DNA of 14,373 bases from Kiloniellaceae bacterium (GCA_028280915.1 JANQKX010000123.1:1-14373); one strand, 5' to 3'. Positions 1 to 6,138 are shown, counted from the first letter of the stretch. Notes: generated from the letters alone by a model not told the origin. Numbers and translations: made by a program.

Positions 1-111
1 TCAGGGTGACTGCCCGGCGCCGCGGCCCTGCCGCCTCGATACTTTTTTGCGATACTTTACTGCGTCTGTTTTCCGGCCCTAATCCAAAGCTGGTCCTATT
101 CCAAGCTGGTC
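1..111. other. Region downstream of gcvH, no gene recognised
   Basis: This is the 3' flank of the gcvT-gcvH operon. Apart from the gene-tail repeat it contains two direct copies of cgatacttt (37-45 and 50-58) and a GC-rich stretch. No convincing ORF or terminator is visible. In many proteobacteria gcvP follows gcvH, but its start is not inside this window, so whether gcvP lies to the left cannot be told. Confidence 0.5.
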
Positions 112-123
112 CTATTCCAAACT
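75..123 (-). repeat. Three tandem copies of a ~16-bp unit spanning the gcvH stop codon
   Basis: On the minus strand three adjacent copies can be read: AGTTTGGAATAGGACC (plus 108-123), AGCTTGGAATAGGACC (92-107) and a diverged AGCTTTGGATTAGGGCC (75-91). Plus positions 88-103 and 104-119 are identical over 16 bp. The first copy contains the last gcvH codons (TTG GAA TAG), so the array looks like a duplicated gene end. A function is not evident; replication slippage is the simplest origin. Confidence 0.85.
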
Positions 124-489
124 GGCCAAAAGTTCCTTGTAGGCCGCATCGCTCAACAATTCCTCCAGTTCCGAGGCATTGCCGACCGACATCTTGAAAA
201 TCCAGGCCGCCCCTTCCGCGTCGCTGTTCAGCTGAGCCGGATCGTCGCCGAGGGCCTCATTGGATTCGCTCACCGTGCCGCTGATCGGCGCGTAGTATTC
301 GTTGGCCGCCTTGACCGATTCGATGACCCCGACCTCGTCGCCCTTGCTGAGCTCCGTGTCCCCTTCGGGCAGGTCGACAAAGACAATGTCGCCCAGTTGC
401 CCCTGGGCATAGTCGGTGATGCCGACGGTCGCCTGATCACCGTTGACCTCAACCCATTCATGATCTTCCGTGAAATACCGCTTGCTCAT
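112..489 (-). CDS. gcvH: Glycine cleavage system H protein
   Basis: This is the lipoyl carrier of the glycine cleavage complex. It shuttles the aminomethyl group from P protein to T protein and is reoxidised by L protein in the cytoplasm. The 125-residue product is normal H-protein length. The lipoylated lysine is Lys60 in the motif ESVKA (residues 57-61), and the N-terminal YFTEDHEWVEV stretch is typical of the family. The start at 489 is chosen because AAGGGGAG precedes the ATG at good distance and homologues begin here; an upstream in-frame start would add 16 unsupported residues. It lies 19 bp downstream of the gcvT stop, so the two are surely co-transcribed. Its stop codon sits inside a short tandem repeat. 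The identification is certain by motif and length. Confidence 0.97.
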   Translation of the reverse strand: MSKRYFTEDHEWVEVNGDQATVGITDYAQGQLGDIVFVDLPEGDTELSKGDEVGVIESVKAANEYYAPISGTVSESNEALGDDPAQLNSDAEGAAWIFKMSVGNASELEELLSDAAYKELLASLE

Positions 490-508
490 GGTCGCTCCCC
501 TTATTCGA

Positions 509-1630
509 TTAGCCTCGGTAATAACTGTGTGGCACAAAAGGTAACTTGATCACCTCACAAGGCAGTGACTTCCCCCGCACCTGGCAAAAAACCGCCGTGC
601 CGGCCGCCGCTTGGGCGCGCGCCACATAGCCCATGGCCACCGGTCCGCCAAAAGAAGGGCCGAAGCCGCCGCTGGTAACCGTACCGATATTTTGCCCGCC
701 ATCATCGACGATCTCCACCCCGGCCCGCACCGGCGCCCGTCCCAGGGGCTTGATCCCCACCCGCCTGCGCGCCGGCCCGTCGGCCAGCTGCGCTTGGATC
801 ACCGGGGCACCGGGAAAACCGCCCTCGGCGCGGCGGCGTTTGGGAACGGCCCAGGCCAGGCCCGCCTCAATGGGCGAGGTGGTCGTGTCGATGTCCTGAC
901 CATAGAGGCAAAGCCCCGCCTCCAAACGCAGGGAATCCCGCGCGCCCAGCCCGGCCGGGGCCACCTCTTCTTCCGCCAGCAGGCGGCGGGCCAGGCTCTC
1001 GGCGGCATCGCCGGGCACGGAGATTTCATAACCGTCCTCACCGGAATAGCCGGAGCGGCTGACCCGGCAGGGGATATCCGCGATATCCCGTTCGGTAGAG
1101 GTCATGAAAGCCATGGCCGCCACGCCGGGCGCCATACGGGCCAGCACTGCCGCCGCCGCCGGGCCCTGCAGGGCCAAGAGGGCTTTGTCCGCCAGTTCCG
1201 TCACATCAGCGCGCCCGGCCAGCCCCTGCCGCAGATGGTCCAGGTCGGCAGCCTTACAGGCCCCGTTGACCACCAGATAGAGATGATCGCCCCCCTGGGT
1301 CACCATGAGGTCGTCCAGAATGCCGCCCGTTTCGTTGGTGAAAAAGCTGTAGCGTATGTTGCCCGGCGCCATGCCGGCCACATCCGCCGGGATCAATGTC
1401 TCCAGCGCGCCGGCCCGTTCCGGCCCGTCGATGCGCACCTGCCCCATATGGGACACGTCGAACAACGAGGCCCCGGCCCGGGTATGGTTGTGTTCCGCCA
1501 TGATGCCGGCGGAATAGTTGATGGGCAGTTCATAGCCGGCGAAGGGAACCAGTTTGCCGCCCAATTCCTGATGCAGCCCATGTAGCGGTGTTCGTTTCAA
1601 TGCTTGCCCGGCGTCGGTTTGTCCCGACAT
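509..1630 (-). CDS. gcvT: Glycine cleavage system T protein (aminomethyltransferase)
   Basis: GcvT takes the aminomethyl group from lipoylated H protein, releases ammonia and passes the one-carbon unit to tetrahydrofolate as 5,10-methylene-THF. The 373-residue product shows the expected landmarks: LHGLHQELGGKLVPFAGYELP near the N-terminus, GGILDDL (103-109) with the family's catalytic aspartate region, the folate-site segment SGYSGEDGYE (193-202), GARDSLRLEAGLCLYGQD (229-246) and a C-terminal barrel ending VPHSYYRG. The start at 1630 has a strong Shine-Dalgarno GGGGAGG six bases upstream; an ATG five codons earlier overlaps that site and is rejected. gcvH follows after 19 bp. A promoter and a palindromic operator lie 80-120 bp upstream, next to an XRE-cupin gene. 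No glycine riboswitch is recognisable in the leader. Confidence 0.97.
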   Translation of the reverse strand: MSGQTDAGQALKRTPLHGLHQELGGKLVPFAGYELPINYSAGIMAEHNHTRAGASLFDVSHMGQVRIDGPERAGALETLIPADVAGMAPGNIRYSFFTNETGGILDDLMVTQGGDHLYLVVNGACKAADLDHLRQGLAGRADVTELADKALLALQGPAAAAVLARMAPGVAAMAFMTSTERDIADIPCRVSRSGYSGEDGYEISVPGDAAESLARRLLAEEEVAPAGLGARDSLRLEAGLCLYGQDIDTTTSPIEAGLAWAVPKRRRAEGGFPGAPVIQAQLADGPARRRVGIKPLGRAPVRAGVEIVDDGGQNIGTVTSGGFGPSFGGPVAMGYVARAQAAAGTAVFCQVRGKSLPCEVIKLPFVPHSYYRG

Positions 1631-1636
1631 GGCACA

Positions 1637-1643
1637 CCTCCCC
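1637..1643 (-). promoter_or_regulatory. Shine-Dalgarno site deciding the gcvT start
   Basis: The minus strand reads GGGGAGG followed by six bases and then the ATG at 1630. The alternative upstream ATG (1643-1645) overlaps this site by one base, so it is unlikely to be the true start. Confidence 0.75.
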
Positions 1644-1712
1644 ATTGCCTTTTTTCAGTTCCTCACGGCAGGTTGTGGAAACTCTCTTTTGTCACGTGTC
1701 TCATTCAAAAAG

Positions 1713-1735
1713 TTTCCGATCGGAAATATATTTCC
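1713..1735. promoter_or_regulatory. Composite palindromic operator at the gcvT promoter
   Basis: Two overlapping perfect 14-bp palindromes share one GGAAA arm: tttccgatcggaaa (1713-1726) and ggaaatatatttcc (1722-1735). The second covers the proposed -10 box of gcvT and the first lies over the likely transcription start. The stretch aaaagtttccgat (1708-1720) recurs identically at 2500-2512 in front of sdaA. This arrangement is typical of a repressor site. The most likely protein is the XRE-cupin regulator encoded immediately upstream, but that link is inference. Confidence 0.6.
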
Positions 1736-1752
1736 TTGCGGCAAAAAATCAA
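1725..1752 (-). promoter_or_regulatory. Predicted sigma-70-type promoter of gcvTH
   Basis: On the minus strand, TTGATT (plus 1747-1752) and TATATT (plus 1725-1730) are separated by 16 bases, a good match to the -35/-10 consensus. Transcription would start near 1718 and give a leader of roughly 85-90 bases before the gcvT ATG. The -10 box is embedded in the palindromic operator. Confidence 0.55.
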
Positions 1753-1777
1753 GTCCCTTCGCGCCGGTTTTTCTGCC

Positions 1778-2398
1778 TTAGTTTGCCGTCACCCACAGGA
1801 TGGTCGCATCCTGGGGGCTGGTGGAAACACAGGCATGCCCCATGCCGCTGTCGTAGTAGGCGCTGTCCCCGGCCCGCAAGGTCACGGGCTCATAAAACTC
1901 GGTGTAAAACAGGATCTCGCCTTCCAGGACCAGCAAAAATTCCTCGCCATCGTGGCGCACCCATTCGGAAAACTCATCAAAGGATCGGGCCCGAATGGTG
2001 CTCTTGAAGGGCACCATTTTCTTGCGCGCCACTTCACCGCACAGCAGTTCGTGCTCGTAGGTGGGCGTGAGCTGCCGTTTGCCCTGCCCCACCGGCGTGA
2101 TGGCCCGCCGGCCCAAGGTGGGGCGCCGGGTCGCGGACGCAAAGAGTTGTGGAATTTCAATCCCCAAGCCCGCCGCCAGCTTCTGCATGGCATCGAAGGT
2201 GGGGGACATCTGCTCATTTTCAATTTTCGATAAGGTAGAGCGGGCCAAGCCGGTGCGGGCGCTGACCTCCTCCAGGGTCCAGTTGCGGCTCTTGCGGATC
2301 TCGCGCACCCGCTCGCCCAGTTTCAAGGGCTCGACCAGGGTGTCTTCAACGGTCGACGAGATTTGGAGCGACGCCCGCCTATCTTGAACCAATGCCAT
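1778..2398 (-). CDS. XRE-family transcriptional regulator with C-terminal cupin domain
   Basis: This is a 206-residue one-component regulator. Residues about 26-82 form a lambda-repressor-like helix-turn-helix (LGERVREIRKSRNWTLEEVS, then GLARSTLSKIENEQMSPT). Residues about 140-203 form a cupin_2 barrel: RHDGEEFLLVLEGEI (148-162) and GDSAYYDSGMGHAC (177-190) keep His149, Glu153 and His188 as possible metal or ligand residues. Family members bind DNA as dimers and sense small molecules with the cupin. The gene is divergent from sdaA and 147 bp upstream of gcvT on the same strand; both promoters carry the same candidate operator, which suggests it controls serine and glycine breakdown and itself. 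The ligand is unknown. The start at 2398 lacks a clear Shine-Dalgarno site, so the first ~20 residues are uncertain. Confidence 0.92.
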   Translation of the reverse strand: MALVQDRRASLQISSTVEDTLVEPLKLGERVREIRKSRNWTLEEVSARTGLARSTLSKIENEQMSPTFDAMQKLAAGLGIEIPQLFASATRRPTLGRRAITPVGQGKRQLTPTYEHELLCGEVARKKMVPFKSTIRARSFDEFSEWVRHDGEEFLLVLEGEILFYTEFYEPVTLRAGDSAYYDSGMGHACVSTSPQDATILWVTAN

Positions 2399-2466
2399 GC
2401 CGAGTTACGCGCTTTGCCGATCTTTGTAGGACTGGTTTAACCGACGCCGGAAAGTGCCGATTGCCG

Positions 2467-2495
2467 TTGAGAAATCTAAGACACATATCTATATA
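2467..2495 (+). promoter_or_regulatory. Predicted sigma-70-type promoter of sdaA
   Basis: TTGAGA (2467-2472) and TATATA (2490-2495) are 17 bases apart, close to consensus; TATAGT at 2492-2497 is an alternative -10. Transcription would start near 2502, inside the shared operator, leaving a leader of about 125 bases before the sdaA ATG. Confidence 0.55.
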
Positions 2496-2501
2496 GTGCA
2501 A
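2473..2501 (-). promoter_or_regulatory. Possible promoter of the XRE-cupin gene, overlapping the sdaA promoter
   Basis: On the minus strand TTGCAC (plus 2496-2501) and TAGATT (plus 2473-2478) are spaced by 17 bases. These boxes interleave with those of sdaA, so the two promoters would compete for polymerase, and the operator at 2500-2515 touches the -35 box. The -35 match is weak (three of six), so this is tentative. Confidence 0.35.
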
Positions 2502-2515
2502 AAGTTTCCGATAGG
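2500..2515. promoter_or_regulatory. Candidate operator shared with gcvT, between sdaA and its divergent regulator
   Basis: The 13 bases aaaagtttccgat are identical to 1708-1720, and the match continues as gg after one mismatch (15 of 16). Here the right half is degenerate (tttccgataggcat rather than a full palindrome), so binding may be weaker. The site covers the predicted transcription start of sdaA. That a 13-mer recurs in just the two intergenic regions flanking a regulator gene is the evidence for function. Confidence 0.6.
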
Positions 2516-2628
2516 CATCATTATTCTTGATGCGTTCGGGCAAGAGGGTAATCTGGGTCCAATGGGCACCTTGGCCTGGATGTGCCGAAAATCAGGCCCG
2601 CGGGGCGGGCGGCAGAGGAGAGCGTCAG

Positions 2629-4011
2629 ATGTCCCTTAGCATATTCGATCTCTTCAAGGTCGGCATCGGCCCGTCCAGTTCCCATACAGTCGGCCCCATG
2701 TGGGCGGCCCACCGTTTTCTATTGGATCTGCAAGCCCGCGACCTCTTGGCCCAGGTCCGGCGGGTGAAAGTGGGCCTTTACGGCTCCCTTGCCCTGACCG
2801 GCAAGGGTCATGCCACGGACATCGCGGTCCTGCTCGGCCTGCTGGGGGAAAAGCCCGACGCGGTGGACCCGGACCGTGTGCCCGGCCTGGTGCAAAACAT
2901 CCGTGACGCGGGGGAAATCGCCCTCTTCGGCAGCGCCAGCATCCCGTTCAACGAAGAAAATGACCTGGTATTCAACTTTTTTGAATCCCTGCCCAAGCAT
3001 CCCAACGGCATGTTGTTCATCGCCCACGGCGCCGACGGCGAGGTTCTCTATGAGAAACAGTACTATTCCGTCGGCGGCGGCTTCGTTCTAAGCGAAGACG
3101 AGGTGGACCAACCCGCCGCAGCCGGCGGGGCCAACGTGACCCTGCCCTATCCTTTTGAATCAGCGGAAGACCTCTTGCGTATTGGCGAGGAAACGGGGCT
3201 GACCATTTCCCAGATCGTTCTGGAAAACGAAAAAACATGGCGCAGCGACGCGGAAATCCGCCAAGGAATGCGCCAAATCTGGTCGGTGATGGACAACTGT
3301 ATCAAGCGGGGCTGCCAGGAAGAGGGTGTGCTGCCCGGCGGCCTCAACGTGCGCCGCCGCGCCGCCGAGATGAAGCGCGACCTCTGCGACCGGCCGGAAG
3401 CAGCCTTGAAGGACCCGCTGACCGTGATGGATTGGGTCAACCTGTTCGCCTTGGCGGTCAACGAGGAAAACGCCGCCGGCGGCCGGGTGGTCACCGCCCC
3501 CACCAATGGCGCGGCCGGCGTGATTCCGGCGGTTCTGGCCTACTACGACCGTTTCGTGCCCGGCGCCAACGAGGAAGGCATTTTCACCATCATGAGCACG
3601 GCGGCAGCCATCGGTATGCTCTACAAGAAAAACGCTTCCATCTCGGCCGCCGAGGTGGGCTGCCAGGGCGAGGTGGGCGTGGCCTGCTCCATGGCAGCGG
3701 GCGGCCTGGCCGCGGTCTTGGGCGGCACCAACCGGCAGATCGAAAACGCCGCCGAGATCGGCATGGAACACAATCTCGGCCTGACCTGCGACCCCATCGG
3801 CGGATTGGTCCAGGTGCCCTGCATCGAACGCAATACCATGGGCGCCATCAAGGCCATCAACGCCGCCCGCCTGGCGCTCAAGGGCGACGGCAATCACATG
3901 GTCCCCTTGGACAAGGTGATCGAGACCATGCGCCAAACCGGCCTGGACATGCAGGCCAAGTACAAGGAAACCTCCCAAGGCGGCCTGGCGGTCAACGTGG
4001 TGAACTGCTGA
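2629..4011 (+). CDS. sdaA: L-serine ammonia-lyase (L-serine dehydratase), iron-sulfur type, single chain
   Basis: The enzyme deaminates L-serine to pyruvate and ammonia with an oxygen-sensitive [4Fe-4S] cluster in the cytoplasm. The 460-residue chain has the usual length. Residues 1-160 are the beta domain, beginning SIFDLFKVGIGPSSSHTVGPM with the SSSHT motif. The catalytic alpha domain follows, with APTNGAAGVIPA (290-301), GCQGEVGVACSMAAGG (344-359) and TCDPIGGLVQVPC (386-398). Cys345, Cys387 and Cys398 are the expected cluster ligands, and the terminal Cys460 matches the tail cysteine that caps the cluster in the Legionella-type enzyme. The start at 2629 has GAGGAG eight bases upstream; an in-frame ATG at 2527 would add 34 atypical residues. 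It is divergent from an XRE-cupin gene and its promoter carries the candidate operator. Confidence 0.97.
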   Translation: MSLSIFDLFKVGIGPSSSHTVGPMWAAHRFLLDLQARDLLAQVRRVKVGLYGSLALTGKGHATDIAVLLGLLGEKPDAVDPDRVPGLVQNIRDAGEIALFGSASIPFNEENDLVFNFFESLPKHPNGMLFIAHGADGEVLYEKQYYSVGGGFVLSEDEVDQPAAAGGANVTLPYPFESAEDLLRIGEETGLTISQIVLENEKTWRSDAEIRQGMRQIWSVMDNCIKRGCQEEGVLPGGLNVRRRAAEMKRDLCDRPEAALKDPLTVMDWVNLFALAVNEENAAGGRVVTAPTNGAAGVIPAVLAYYDRFVPGANEEGIFTIMSTAAAIGMLYKKNASISAAEVGCQGEVGVACSMAAGGLAAVLGGTNRQIENAAEIGMEHNLGLTCDPIGGLVQVPCIERNTMGAIKAINAARLALKGDGNHMVPLDKVIETMRQTGLDMQAKYKETSQGGLAVNVVNC

Positions 4012-4054
4012 GGGTTTCCGCGGCTTTGGGGCCCACAGCTTAGAGTCCGGCAAT

Positions 4055-4561
4055 TTAGGGTTCGGCGCGATTGTACTCCAGTTCCTCGGGGCTCAACTGC
4101 AGGCCCACGTAGATGCGGAAATCGGCACCGTTTTGACCCGGCGCCAAGGGAATACGCGGTTTCACTTCGTCCACCTTGGACACCTTGGCGCCGTTGCTGG
4201 GCAGGCGAACCGCCACGTCGAACTCCTCGCGGGCGATCACGTTTTGCTCCCGCCCGGAGATGGCGACAAAGTACGAAAGGTCGGCCCGGTTCGTGAGGTC
4301 GGCGGGCCCTCGGCGGGCCTGGATTCGCACCAGCATTTCCACGTCGATGGCCGCTTCGTCGTAGCTGCAGGTCACGCCGGTCCCGGTTAGGTCCGCCTGA
4401 AAGATCACATCCGTCAGGTCCCGTCCGGCGCCCTCGAATCGGGTCATTTGATCGGCGTCACGCACCACCACGATGGGCGGACAGGGCAGCGGCGGAGCGT
4501 CGCTGGAGCAACCAGCCGTTATGGCCATGGCAAGGATTGCCAGAGCAACTCGTTTCGACAT
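4055..4561 (-). CDS. Conserved alphaproteobacterial lipoprotein of unknown function
   Basis: The 168-residue product begins with a short basic n-region, a hydrophobic core (VALAILAMAI) and a lipobox ending ITAGC, so Cys18 should be lipidated and the protein anchored to a membrane facing the periplasm. The mature part has a second cysteine pair (Cys27 in PPLPCPP and Cys65 in VTCSYDE) that could form a disulfide, no further membrane segment, and predicted beta-rich content. Segments such as GAGRDLTDVIFQAD and the C-terminal YVGLQLSPEELEYNR remind me of a widespread unnamed alphaproteobacterial lipoprotein family, but I cannot assign a function. It lies 23 bp downstream of the CDGSH gene and is likely co-transcribed with it. 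Its Shine-Dalgarno site is weak, which fits translation behind an upstream gene. Confidence 0.85.
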   Translation of the reverse strand: MSKRVALAILAMAITAGCSSDAPPLPCPPIVVVRDADQMTRFEGAGRDLTDVIFQADLTGTGVTCSYDEAAIDVEMLVRIQARRGPADLTNRADLSYFVAISGREQNVIAREEFDVAVRLPSNGAKVSKVDEVKPRIPLAPGQNGADFRIYVGLQLSPEELEYNRAEP

Positions 4562-4584
4562 GGATCAAAACCAACAGAAAAAAA

Positions 4585-4824
4585 CTAAAGACGGCTATGG
4601 GTCCCGTCGCACAGGGGCTCTTTGGCAGAGGCCTTGCAACCGCAAAAAAACGCGGGGCCGGACCGTTTGGCCTTATATTTGATCGGCGTGATCCCGGTAT
4701 CCTTGTGAGATCCGTCGCAAAAGGGCTGCTTTTGGCTGCGGCCGCAAGCACACCAGAAATAGGATTTGCCTTCGACAACGTCTATTTTATAGGGAGCTTT
4801 CTGCGCCGGAATTGGCTCAGTCAT
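4585..4824 (-). CDS. Tandem CDGSH iron-sulfur domain protein
   Basis: This is a small 79-residue protein with two complete CDGSH motifs. The first is CACGRSQKQPFCDGSH (Cys25, Cys27, Cys36, His40) and the second is CGCKASAKEPLCDGTH (Cys61, Cys63, Cys72, His76). Each motif, by family knowledge, holds a [2Fe-2S] cluster with three cysteines and one histidine, which makes it redox-active and labile. The tandem arrangement resembles the monomeric type (mitochondrial Miner2/CISD3 and bacterial relatives) rather than dimeric mitoNEET. There is no signal or membrane segment, so it is cytoplasmic. The start at 4824 has GAGGAT close upstream. It heads a two-gene unit with the lipoprotein and is divergent from ispH. 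The physiological role in bacteria is not settled; cluster transfer or electron transfer are possibilities. Confidence 0.93.
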   Translation of the reverse strand: MTEPIPAQKAPYKIDVVEGKSYFWCACGRSQKQPFCDGSHKDTGITPIKYKAKRSGPAFFCGCKASAKEPLCDGTHSRL

Positions 4825-5120
4825 GACAGATCCTCGGTCCCATGATCCACGATTGGCGTCTTCGGCCAGGAAAAGACTTTATTGTTTCGACTCCTGACCC
4901 TAAAACTGCTGGACTTTAGGCAAGGTCAGAGCGTTACACAAGTGGCGTTTCCAGAGGCATCACATAAGGAGCGCCTCACAACGCGGTCCCCCGTAAAGGC
5001 CGCTCATCAGCCATTTGACGACTTGATGCGGAAGACGCAAAGCACATATGTCTGGTAATCCGTGGTGCGTCCTGCTGATATGGACGGGCGCGCCAACAGC
5101 AGGTCAAGGACAGCGAGGAA
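4825..5120. other. Divergent intergenic region between the CDGSH gene and ispH
   Basis: These 296 bases carry no convincing gene. They should hold the promoters of both flanking operons. An inverted repeat (4894-4929) is the only clear structure. For ispH a weak candidate pair is TTGATG (5023-5028) and TATGTC (5047-5052) with 18-base spacing; I would not rely on it. Confidence 0.5.
4894..4929. repeat. Imperfect inverted repeat upstream of the CDGSH gene
   Basis: Outer arms ctgacc (4894-4899) and ggtcag (4924-4929), and inner arms ctaaa (4900-4904) and tttag (4915-4919), form a two-part stem with a four-base bulge and a ten-base loop. No T tract follows on either strand, so it is not an intrinsic terminator. 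It could be an operator or a leader hairpin for either divergent gene. Confidence 0.5.
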
Positions 5121-6080
5121 ATGGAAAAGAAGGCAATTACGATCGTGCTGGCCAAGCCCCGCGGCTTTTGCGCCGGCGTGGAACGGGCCATCGCGATCGT
5201 CGAGCAGGCGCTGGAAAAGTACGGGGCGCCGGTCTATGTGCGTCACGAAATCGTCCACAACCGTTTCGTCGTGGAAGGGCTGGAAAAAAAGGGCGCGATC
5301 TTCGTTGAGGAACTGACCGACGTGCCGGAAGAGGCACCGGTGATCTTTTCCGCCCACGGCGTGCCGAAATCCGTGCCTCAGGAAGCCCAGCGGCGCGACC
5401 TCTTCTACCTGGACGCCACCTGTCCTTTGGTCAGCAAGGTCCACCGCGAGGCCGAGCGCCATCACCGCCTGGGTCATCAGATTTTGCTGATCGGCCACGC
5501 GGGGCATCCCGAAGTGGTCGGGACCATGGGCCAGCTCCCGCCCGGCACCATCATCCTGGTGGAAGACACAAAAGGGGCCGAGACCGTGCAGGTCGAAGAC
5601 CCGGACCGCCTGGCCTACATCACCCAAACCACCCTCTCGGTGGACGACACCGCCGAGGTCATCGCCGTACTGCAGCGGCGCTTCCCCAATTTGAAGGGCC
5701 CCAAGAAGGAAGATATCTGTTACGCGACCACCAACCGGCAAGAAGCGGTAAAATTCATCGCGCCAAACTGCGACGCGCTGATGGTGGTGGGCGCGCCCAA
5801 TTCGTCCAACTCTCAAAGGCTGGTGGAAGTGGCCAAGACGGCCGGCTGTAAAAAGGCCATGCTGGTGCAACGGGCCAGCGATATCGATTGGGACCTTTTC
5901 GAGGGCGTGGAGAGACTGGGCATCACCGCCGGCGCCTCGGCGCCGGAAATCCTCGTCAACGAGGTGTTGACCGCCTGTAAGGAGCGCTTCGAGGTGACCG
6001 TGAACGAGATCGACGGGCGGGCGGAAAACGTCACCTTCAAGTTGCCGAGGGTATTGACTGACGCCCAGGCCATGGCTTAG
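5121..6080 (+). CDS. ispH: 4-hydroxy-3-methylbut-2-enyl diphosphate reductase
   Basis: IspH catalyses the last step of the MEP isoprenoid pathway, reducing HMBPP to IPP and DMAPP on an oxygen-sensitive iron-sulfur cluster. The 319-residue protein is standard length. Cluster cysteines are Cys17 (PRGFCAGVERA), Cys101 (DATCPLVSKVH) and Cys200 (DICYATTNRQ). Substrate-site residues visible are His46 (EIVHN), His79 (FSAHG), His129 and Glu131 (GHPEV), the TQTTLS loop (168-173), SSNS (228-231) and Ser273 in GASAPE. The start at 5121 has GAGGAA just upstream and matches the family N-terminus. It is first in the plus-strand ispH-thrB-rnhA operon, an order I know from many alphaproteobacteria. Nothing is missing or unusual. 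Confidence 0.98.
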   Translation: MEKKAITIVLAKPRGFCAGVERAIAIVEQALEKYGAPVYVRHEIVHNRFVVEGLEKKGAIFVEELTDVPEEAPVIFSAHGVPKSVPQEAQRRDLFYLDATCPLVSKVHREAERHHRLGHQILLIGHAGHPEVVGTMGQLPPGTIILVEDTKGAETVQVEDPDRLAYITQTTLSVDDTAEVIAVLQRRFPNLKGPKKEDICYATTNRQEAVKFIAPNCDALMVVGAPNSSNSQRLVEVAKTAGCKKAMLVQRASDIDWDLFEGVERLGITAGASAPEILVNEVLTACKERFEVTVNEIDGRAENVTFKLPRVLTDAQAMA

Positions 6081-6138
6081 CTCCCCGCTTGATACAATAA
6101 ACCGCCGGCGACCCTTCCGCGGCAGCGCAGAGTTCCTC

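Noticed and set aside
611..1585. A 324-codon open frame on the plus strand opposite gcvT
   Set aside because: Shadow of gcvT; biased composition, no recognisable domain, no ribosome binding site.
1631..1720. Glycine riboswitch in the gcvT leader
   Set aside because: The leader is only about 85-90 bases and lacks the conserved aptamer core segments; control by the palindromic operator is better supported.
2454..2639. A 61-codon small ORF in the sdaA leader as a regulatory peptide
   Set aside because: It would start upstream of the predicted sdaA promoter -10 and overlaps the sdaA start in another frame; there is no ribosome binding site and no amino-acid codon run.
3160..4053. A 297-codon minus-strand frame opposite sdaA
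   Set aside because: Shadow of sdaA with the same antisense composition and no motif.
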